From NCBI GenBank assembly GCA_002385485.1, contig DGDP01000148.1, forward strand, positions 1 through 19,968: DNA of 19,968 nucleotides, in the 5' to 3' direction. Each line of letters opens with the position of its first letter. The first letter of the stretch is position 1. Position numbers and translations under genes: made by a program. Shown piece after piece: positions 14,604 to 19,968 of this stretch. The DNA comes from Acetomicrobium sp. UBA3949 (GTDB lineage: Bacteria; Synergistota; Synergistia; Synergistales; Acetomicrobiaceae). The notes beneath the pieces were generated by a model, which saw only the letters and a list, made by a program, of their open reading frames with translations, was not told the origin of the DNA and did not search any database.

Positions 14604-15622
14604 GTTTATCGAAAAAAGCATTGTATTTGATATTGGGGTTAGTTTTTGTTTTTGCTGTCGCAGCAGGGGGAGCCGAGAAATCTTTTGCTCAAAACGGCAA
14701 CGGCAAAATAACCTTTGCCGATTTCAGTTGGGAGAGCGTTCAAGTACACAACAGGATAGCCGGTTTTCTGATTAGACATGGCTGGGGTCGCGAAGTTGAA
14801 TACATGCTTGTCGAGGAAGTGCCGGGCTTTATGGGACTGGAGAGGGGCGATATTCAGATAGCAATGGAGGCTTGGGTTGACAACGCAGCTTCCTACTGGG
14901 AAGAGGCCAAAAAACGCGGGATGATCATAAGCCTTGGAAAGAACTACCCTGACGCGCCTCAAGGATGGTATGTTCCAACCTACATCATCGAAGGAGATGA
15001 AGAGAGGGGCATCAAGCCTATGGCCCCGGATCTCAAATCCGTCTCGGATCTGCCCAAGTATTGGGAGCTTTTCAAAGATCCCGAGCTCGAATCAAAGGGA
15101 CGCTTCAACAACGGCCCTTCGGGTTGGATAATAAGCGTCATAAATGAGAAACGCCTCAAAGCCTACGGACTGGATAAAACCTACCGAAACTTCTACACCG
15201 GCTCTGCGGCAGCCCTGGCTTCGGCTATTGCCGGTGCTTACGAACGGGGAAACCCTGTTCTGGCTTACTACTGGGAGCCTACTCCCCTTCTTGGAATGTA
15301 TGACATGACGAGGCTCGAAGAACCGCCCTACGAAGAAAAAGTATGGAATGATACAGGGGCATGCGAAATGCCAAAGTGCAGGGTGTTGAAAGTTGCCAAC
15401 CGCGATTTTCTCGAAGAAAATCCCGAGATCGAGAAGATGCTCAAACGCTACAGCACTTCTCTGGAACTTACCAACGAAGTGCTGGCATATATGAAGAAAA
15501 GCGCTGTCACTCCCAAAGATGCTGCCGAATGGTTTTTAAAATCCCATCCGAAACTGTGGAGATCCTGGATAGCAGATCCAAAGGTCCAAGAAAAAATCGC
15601 CAGATCTCTCGAGCAAATTTAA
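14600..15622 (+). CDS. Glycine-betaine-type ABC substrate-binding protein (OpuAC/ProX fold), copy 1
   Basis: A periplasmic binding protein for a quaternary amine (betaine, carnitine or choline class); the exact ligand is unknown. 340 residues with a Sec signal peptide cut probably after KSFA (A30) and no lipobox. OpuAC features: FADFSWESVQVHNRIAGF (39-56), EAWVDN (90-95), PQGWYVPT (120-127), SGWIIS and LAYYWEP (221-227). W44, W92, W123, W176 and W225 are all conserved in the paralogue at 17635 and are candidates for the aromatic cage. Start ATG with AAAGGGG about 7 nt upstream. It is followed 16 bp later by the acyltransferase gene. No permease or ATPase gene of the ProV/ProW type is nearby. 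Confidence 0.9.
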   Translation: MSLSKKALYLILGLVFVFAVAAGGAEKSFAQNGNGKITFADFSWESVQVHNRIAGFLIRHGWGREVEYMLVEEVPGFMGLERGDIQIAMEAWVDNAASYWEEAKKRGMIISLGKNYPDAPQGWYVPTYIIEGDEERGIKPMAPDLKSVSDLPKYWELFKDPELESKGRFNNGPSGWIISVINEKRLKAYGLDKTYRNFYTGSAAALASAIAGAYERGNPVLAYYWEPTPLLGMYDMTRLEEPPYEEKVWNDTGACEMPKCRVLKVANRDFLEENPEIEKMLKRYSTSLELTNEVLAYMKKSAVTPKDAAEWFLKSHPKLWRSWIADPKVQEKIARSLEQI

Positions 15623-15638
15623 GGAAGGATCGAGGGAA

Positions 15639-17423
15639 TTGATAACTAAACGTGAATCGGTCGTGATAGCACATTCACGGGAAATACCCTTTTTATCCTT
15701 TTCTCCCCTGGAAAGGACTTGCAGCCGGCTCCTCGAATGGGCGCGCCCTCTGCTTTCCACAGATCTTTACCGCGAAAGCATGAGGGCTGTCGAGGGTTTT
15801 TTGTCGTCCAGCGGAGAGGGACATCTCCTTCAGGGCGAACTTGACAGAATTTATCCTGAGCAAAGGGACGTTTTAAAGTGGATACCCTACTGGGAAAATT
15901 GGTACCTCTCCAACAGGCATTCCCTTCCCGCTAACTCCAATCCCTTCTATGTGCTGGAAATCGAAGGAGAAAGGCTTAAAGTCGATAATGCCGAGCTTTC
16001 AGCGATGGCGGTGGAAGCTGCCCTTAAATTTCACCTGAAAATAAAAAGGGGAGACCTGGAACCCGACCGTTGGAATGGCCACCTTCTTTCCATGGAACAA
16101 TACGACTTAATCTTCGGCGTTACACGCATCCCTGGAAAGGATATGGATCGAAATTTGAAAAGCGATACCGACTATATAGCCGTCCTTTGTAACGGCCATA
16201 TTTTCCTTCAAAAAGTCCTGGATGGCAAAAATATTGTGCCGAGCGAGGGTCTTGCTCACAATTTTCGCACTATTATGGAGCAATCCGGGCGACCTGCAAG
16301 AGTGCCTATATCGGCGCTGACCTCCCTACCTCGATCGAAGTGGGCCGAGATCCGCGATAAACTTATACAATGCAAAGAGGTTGCAAGAGCTATCGAAGCA
16401 ATAGAAAAAAGCCTTTTTGTGCTCTGCCTAGACGAACCGAGGGAAATGACGCCAGAAGAGCTGTCTTTGAACGTTCTCCTGGGGCCCTCTGAAAGCAGGT
16501 GGTTTGACAAGTCGTTGCAGGTGGTAGCCTTAGGCAGGGGTCGAATCGGCATAAACTTCGAGCACTCCCAGAGGGACGGCACGCCAATGGGTCGTTTCGT
16601 CAAATTCTTAAATGAAGAGATTGCGACCTTAAAGCTCAAAACAGGAGCCGCTCCCTCTCCGACAAAAGTGGACATACCGGAAAGGGATTATGTCAAAGAT
16701 ATATCGTTGAAAGCTCAAAAAGAAGCAGAAAAAGCATTTTCTAAGCTGAAATTGAGCGTGATTAACTTCAAAGATTTCGGAAAGGAAGAAATTAAAAGGC
16801 TTAAGTTGAGTCCCGACGGCTTTGTCCAAACTGCTCTTTTTCTTTCGCAAAAAAGAGCCTGGGGGCATGCAAAAACTACTTTCGAATCGGTTATGCTCAG
16901 GCAATTCAAGGAAGGACGAACGGAGGGGATGAGGCCCTTTAATTCCTGGACCGGCGCTTTTCTTGAGCTTGTCGACGATCCTTCCGCAAGCGACAGGGCG
17001 CGTAACATAGCCATGGTAAAAGCCATAAAGGCTCACAGCTTTCGTGCCAGGCTGTGTATGGACGGCAAAGGCCCGGAGGGTCATCTGGGACTTCTTGAGG
17101 CCATCGCCGAGGGAAAGGCGGGTGAGAGGGGATTGGTCGAAAAGCCAAAAATATACGAATGCCCTGCCTGGAAGGTGCTGCAGGATATCGGGATAACGTC
17201 ATCCACTACCACGGGCGAAGGGTTGGTTTCTGCAGGATATGGCCCGGCCCAGGAAGACGGCATTGCCGTAAGGTACATCAAAAGACCTGAATATTTAGTC
17301 TTTTGCGTTACGAGCCTCGATGATTTTGATGATTCTAGAAGGCGCTTCATCGAAAAACTTCCGAAGGCATTGAAGGATATGCACCGCTGTGCCGGCCTGT
17401 CGACGGAACGTAAGTTTCTTTGA
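15639..17423 (+). CDS. Carnitine/choline O-acyltransferase family enzyme
   Basis: Transfers an acyl group between CoA and a quaternary-amine alcohol. The 594 residues cover the whole family (animal carnitine acetyltransferase is about 625) with no signal peptide or membrane anchor, so it is cytoplasmic. Seen in order: PLERTCSRLLEWARPLLS near the N-terminus; RWFDKSLQ (287-294); the catalytic histidine H309 in NFEHSQRDG; the CoA-binding-type FGKEEIKRLKLSPDGFVQ (380-397); TTFESVMLRQFKEGRTEGMR (413-432); SSTTT (521-525) at the STSQ position; and GYGPAQEDG (533-541). T428 in GRTE is carnitine-type, whereas by eye F415 and G481 replace the tyrosine and arginine that bind carnitine's carboxylate in mouse CrAT. 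The start is TTG, with AAGGAAGG 10 nt upstream; GTG 15663 is an alternative. It is in an operon with the 14600 gene. Bacterial members are uncommon. Confidence 0.93.
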   Translation: MITKRESVVIAHSREIPFLSFSPLERTCSRLLEWARPLLSTDLYRESMRAVEGFLSSSGEGHLLQGELDRIYPEQRDVLKWIPYWENWYLSNRHSLPANSNPFYVLEIEGERLKVDNAELSAMAVEAALKFHLKIKRGDLEPDRWNGHLLSMEQYDLIFGVTRIPGKDMDRNLKSDTDYIAVLCNGHIFLQKVLDGKNIVPSEGLAHNFRTIMEQSGRPARVPISALTSLPRSKWAEIRDKLIQCKEVARAIEAIEKSLFVLCLDEPREMTPEELSLNVLLGPSESRWFDKSLQVVALGRGRIGINFEHSQRDGTPMGRFVKFLNEEIATLKLKTGAAPSPTKVDIPERDYVKDISLKAQKEAEKAFSKLKLSVINFKDFGKEEIKRLKLSPDGFVQTALFLSQKRAWGHAKTTFESVMLRQFKEGRTEGMRPFNSWTGAFLELVDDPSASDRARNIAMVKAIKAHSFRARLCMDGKGPEGHLGLLEAIAEGKAGERGLVEKPKIYECPAWKVLQDIGITSSTTTGEGLVSAGYGPAQEDGIAVRYIKRPEYLVFCVTSLDDFDDSRRRFIEKLPKALKDMHRCAGLSTERKFL

Positions 17424-17470
17424 CAAGCACGTAAAAATTCTTGTAATATAAAAATATATTCCAGTGCTTG
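17424..17470 (+). repeat. Stem-loop directly after the acyltransferase stop codon
   Basis: CAAGCAC (17424-17430) begins immediately after TGA and pairs with GTGCTTG (17464-17470). The 33-nt loop contains a second arm, AATATA-AAAA-TATATT. The sequence after it is only moderately T-rich (CTTCTGTATTTT), so it may be a weak terminator or an mRNA 3'-end stabiliser that separates the enzyme from the second binding protein. Confidence 0.5.
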
Positions 17471-17543
17471 CTTCTGTATTTTCAGCCTTTCGATTTCATA
17501 AAGTTCATAAAATTTTCGTAGCGCCCATTTGGCGATACCAGTT

Positions 17544-17572
17544 ACGACATCGCTGACCGATTTGTCTATAAT
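17544..17572 (+). promoter_or_regulatory. Promoter candidate for the second binding protein
   Basis: ACGACA (17544-17549), a 17-nt spacer and TATAAT (17567-17572). It lies about 60 nt before the ATG at 17635 and downstream of the stem-loop at 17424-17470, consistent with independent expression of the second binding protein. Confidence 0.5.
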
Positions 17573-17634
17573 TTTCTTGCCGCCCCGAGACATTAAATAG
17601 TAAATAAAATAATATAAAAAGGAGGAATGGGTAA

Positions 17635-18648
17635 ATGAGAAAACTTTTCGCTCTTTTCTGCGCTGTTTCAATTGCAGTTTTTTGTATTGCAGGACCAGCG
17701 CCGGCAAAGGATAAAACGGTTACCTTTGTAGATTTCAGCTGGAGCAGCGTACAGATGCACAACAGAATAGCGGGTTTCGTCCTGGAACACGGATACGGCT
17801 ATAAGCCTAACTATATTTTTGCCGAATCCGTGCCTGGACTGACGGGACTGGCGCGTGGGGATATCGACGTGGCCATGGAGATGTGGGTTGATAACGTCTT
17901 AGAATGGTACAATAAAGCTGTAGGAAAGAATAAAGAAGTCATCGACCTTGGTCCTGTTTTTCCTGACTCGCCTCAGGGTTGGTACGTACCAACATTCGTC
18001 ATCGAAGGCGACGAAGAGAGGGGCATCGAACCTATGGCCCCGGATTTGAAGTCGGTCTATGACCTTCCCAAATATTGGGAACTTTTCAAAGACCCGGAAA
18101 AACCAAATAAGGGGCGCTTCTACAACGCAATCCCGGGGTGGGTGGTTCATGATATTAACTTAAAGAAACTGGAAGCTTACGGACTTACCGAAACCTACGA
18201 GCCCTTTAGTCCAGGTTCGCAAACTTCTTTGGCCACGGCAATAGTAACGGCGTACAACAAAGGCCAACCCGTTCTCGCCTACTACTGGGAACCCGAATGG
18301 ATTATGGGAATGTTAAATATGACTCGTCTTGAGGAACCGCCCTACGATCCAAAAAAGTGGAACGATGAGGCGGGCTATGCCTGCGAATTTCCGGCCGCCC
18401 GTGTCCACATCGGCATCAACACCGATTTTCTCAAGAATAACACTGAGATACTGAGCTTTTTGGCAAATTACGAGACCACTCTGGAGCAAAACAATGCAGC
18501 CTTGGCGTACATGCAGCATAATAATGCCAACGTCGAAACAGCCGCAGTATGGTTTCTCAAGGAATACAAAGACCTATGGACGAAATGGATACCCGACGAC
18601 AAAGTCAAAGAAAAAGTATTAAAGGCTCTGGAAAAAATAAAGATATAA
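17635..18648 (+). CDS. Glycine-betaine-type ABC substrate-binding protein (OpuAC/ProX fold), copy 2
   Basis: A paralogue of the 14600 protein: 337 residues, Sec signal peptide probably cut after PAPA (A24), no lipobox. It shares FSWSSVQMHNRIAGF, EMWVDN, PQGWYVPT, EGDEERGI, DLPKYWELFKDPE and LAYYWEP with copy 1, with all five candidate ligand tryptophans kept (W36, W84, W116, W169, W218). Differences cluster in the second lobe: NAIPGWVVHDI replaces NGPSGWIISVI, and EWIMGMLNM replaces TPLLGMYDM. That leaves room for a changed ligand. AAAAAGGAGG gives a strong ribosome site about 9 nt before the ATG. The gene ends at a shared bidirectional terminator. Confidence 0.91.
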   Translation: MRKLFALFCAVSIAVFCIAGPAPAKDKTVTFVDFSWSSVQMHNRIAGFVLEHGYGYKPNYIFAESVPGLTGLARGDIDVAMEMWVDNVLEWYNKAVGKNKEVIDLGPVFPDSPQGWYVPTFVIEGDEERGIEPMAPDLKSVYDLPKYWELFKDPEKPNKGRFYNAIPGWVVHDINLKKLEAYGLTETYEPFSPGSQTSLATAIVTAYNKGQPVLAYYWEPEWIMGMLNMTRLEEPPYDPKKWNDEAGYACEFPAARVHIGINTDFLKNNTEILSFLANYETTLEQNNAALAYMQHNNANVETAAVWFLKEYKDLWTKWIPDDKVKEKVLKALEKIKI

Positions 18649-18650
18649 AA

Positions 18651-18694
18651 AATAACTGCCCCCGATGGGACTTTGTCTCTCGAGGGCAGTTATT
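18651..18694. terminator. Bidirectional rho-independent terminator
   Basis: AATAACTGCCC (18651-18661) and GGGCAGTTATT (18684-18694) form an 11-bp perfect stem, with further pairing of CCGA/TCGA inside. On the minus strand the stem is followed by TTATTTTTTATATC, a good U tract for the M42 gene ending at 18699. The plus-strand side is less T-rich but ends two bases after the binding protein stop. Confidence 0.85.
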
Positions 18695-18698
18695 AAAG

Positions 18699-19703
18699 TC
18701 AGATATTTAAATCTACAAGGCTAATCAATAATTTTACCGCTCCTTCTACGTCGTTTAAGCTTACCGTCTCGCTCGGCGAATGAACGTATCTGGTGGGTAT
18801 TGAAAGCGTTGCGGAAGGGATGCCTTCCTTCGTCCTTTGAAGTGCGGCAGCATTAGTGCCGCCGAAGGTCAAGACTTCCTTTTGGTAAGGTACATTCGCC
18901 TTTTGTGCTGCCTGCTCCAGCAGTTCGACGACCTTCCTGTGGCTTATGGACATCTTGTCCTTGATCTTTATGGCGGGGCCTTTGCCCAACGCCATGGCAT
19001 GCCTTTTAAGTCCCTTCGGATGATCGGCCGAATCGGTGACGTCAACGGCTACGCAAATTTGAGGAGAAAAGCTGTATGCCGATACAAAGGCTCCGACAAG
19101 CCCAATTTCTTCCTGGACGGAAAAAGAACCTATGACCGTGTGCCTGGGGTCTTTTAAATTCCTGAATACTTCAACTAAAACGGCACAGCCGATCCTGTCG
19201 TCCATGGATTTCGATGTGAGGAAATTGCCGTTTTTGTAAAAATAGGAATCGTAGACGCCAAAGGTGCCGATGGAGACCAATTTTTCGGCTTCACTGCGGT
19301 CGCCGGCGCCGATGTCCACGAAGAGGTTGTCGAAGGTGAGGTTGGATAAATTTTTCTTTTGCTCCTCGGGCGTCTCGCCCTCGTAGTAAACCACTCCCGT
19401 GGCCTTCGGGAACTTTACCCTTTGGCCTACATAATGATAGGGAGAAACTCCGCCCACCGGTTCTACCCTGAGAAACCCCTTATCGTCTATATTCGTTACC
19501 ACAAGCCCGATTTCATCTATGTGGGCGTCTAAAAGCACCTCTTTGTCGTCTCTTCCCTTTTTCCAGACGAGCAAATTGCCCACAGGGTCGAACTTGTGTC
19601 CGTCTATATGACCTTCGAGATATTTAAGGACGATTTTTTGGACCTCCTCTTCCCTGCCGCTGGGGCCGTAACTTTCTGTCAGTTCCTTGATTAAATCTAT
19701 CAT
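18699..19703 (-). CDS. M42-family aminopeptidase (glutamyl aminopeptidase/TET type)
   Basis: A cytoplasmic di-metal aminopeptidase that trims N-terminal residues from peptides; M42 enzymes usually form dodecameric tetrahedral shells. The 334 residues are full length and keep the metal and catalytic residues: H61 and D63 (DAHIDEIG), D168 (SKSMDDRIG), E198-E199 (VQEEIG, general base and ligand), D221 (AVDVTD) and H308 (RYVHSPSE). The ATG at 19703 overlaps the stop of the upstream M42 gene by 4 bp, indicating coupled synthesis of two paralogues that may form a mixed shell. Residue preference is not deducible. Confidence 0.93.
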   Translation of the reverse strand: MIDLIKELTESYGPSGREEEVQKIVLKYLEGHIDGHKFDPVGNLLVWKKGRDDKEVLLDAHIDEIGLVVTNIDDKGFLRVEPVGGVSPYHYVGQRVKFPKATGVVYYEGETPEEQKKNLSNLTFDNLFVDIGAGDRSEAEKLVSIGTFGVYDSYFYKNGNFLTSKSMDDRIGCAVLVEVFRNLKDPRHTVIGSFSVQEEIGLVGAFVSAYSFSPQICVAVDVTDSADHPKGLKRHAMALGKGPAIKIKDKMSISHRKVVELLEQAAQKANVPYQKEVLTFGGTNAAALQRTKEGIPSATLSIPTRYVHSPSETVSLNDVEGAVKLLISLVDLNI

Positions 19704-19968
19704 CTTGCAAAACCCTCTCCTTCTTCTAAGATTTTGCTGACCAGTTTGACCGTGTTTTCAAAATCTCCCAGGTCAATCAAGGACAAAGGGCTATGGATAT
19801 ATCGAGCAGGAACGGAGATTACCCCGGCCGGCACTCCTCCGCCGGTCTTGGCGAAGCGCGCGGCATCCGTTCCGCCCGCGGTCCTCCTTTTCGGCTGGTG
19901 TTTGATGTCGTATTTTTGGGCAACCTGCAGTATTGATTCGTAGGTCTTTTTATTTACCACGTAGCCCC
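19700..19968 (-). CDS. M42-family aminopeptidase, C-terminal part (5' partial)
   Basis: The frame is open to the right window edge, so the start lies outside; the GTG at 19960 is internal. The visible 89 or so residues are the M42 C-terminal end: RRTAGGTDA, then GVPAGVISVPARYIHSPLSLIDLGD, where the histidine of RYIHSP is the last metal ligand. The same motif is RYVHSPSE in the downstream gene. It shares 4 bp with that gene. Confidence 0.88.
   Translation of the reverse strand, partial: GYVVNKKTYESILQVAQKYDIKHQPKRRTAGGTDAARFAKTGGGVPAGVISVPARYIHSPLSLIDLGDFENTVKLVSKILEEGEGFAR

Noticed and set aside
16256..17084. Several minus-strand frames of 100-150 codons inside the acyltransferase gene.
   Set aside because: They are antisense to a full-length, motif-rich enzyme and show no protein family features.
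15639..17423. The acyltransferase gene as a eukaryotic contaminant.
   Set aside because: It has no introns, has a bacterial ribosome site, is 16 bp from a bacterial binding protein gene and shares its base composition.
17424..17707. Minus-strand open frame through the spacer before copy 2 of the binding protein, with a protein-like stretch beginning MSRGGKKIIDKSVSD near 17594.
   Set aside because: No ribosome site, no recognised domain; it continues as shadow of the acyltransferase gene on the opposite strand and the 5' side overlaps the binding protein start. AT-rich spacers readily give such frames.

Overview
The window looks like an anaerobic, probably thermophilic, diderm bacterium. My best guess is a Synergistota member such as the Acetomicrobium/Anaerobaculum group, judged from protein flavour and gene mix only. 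Support for a diderm comes from three binding proteins with Sec-type signal peptides and no lipobox cysteine, and from an LpxH-like phosphohydrolase. No rRNA, tRNA or CRISPR array was seen. The first 19 bases are an untrimmed Nextera mosaic-end adapter, so the left edge is a contig end and not native sequence.

Layout. 20-2635 (minus): an HD-GYP protein cut by the contig end; a two-[4Fe-4S] aldo/keto reductase with its terminator; and the C-terminal half of a flavodoxin-like protein that has lost its 5' half. 2648-3391 (plus): a YrbL-type kinase-like protein. 3412-7566 (minus): carB without carA, behind a perfect consensus promoter, then an LpxH-like metallophosphoesterase that probably starts at TTG. 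7885-9009 (plus): a fusion of an HEIAH zincin-like domain to a full DUF72 (YecE) domain.

9020-13631 (minus) is a tight five-gene operon: periplasmic binding protein, cytoplasmic alkaline-phosphatase-superfamily hydrolase, two permeases and an ATPase. It looks like a complete import-and-hydrolyse pathway for an organic phosphate, phosphonate or sulfate ester of unknown identity. 13632-14599 is a non-coding stretch of almost 1 kb. It holds a large inverted repeat, a decayed partial second copy of the operon's ATPase gene, a foldable leader, tandem 11-bp repeats and short leader ORFs.

14600-18648 (plus) is the most unusual block. Two close paralogous glycine-betaine-type binding proteins (OpuAC/ProX fold) flank a complete carnitine/choline O-acyltransferase, a family best known from eukaryotes, and no permease or ATPase is nearby. 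By-eye comparison with animal carnitine acetyltransferase indicates that two of the three carnitine-carboxylate contacts are replaced, so the acceptor may be another quaternary amine. The right end carries two overlapping M42 aminopeptidase genes, the upstream one cut by the window edge, which share a bidirectional terminator with the second binding protein.
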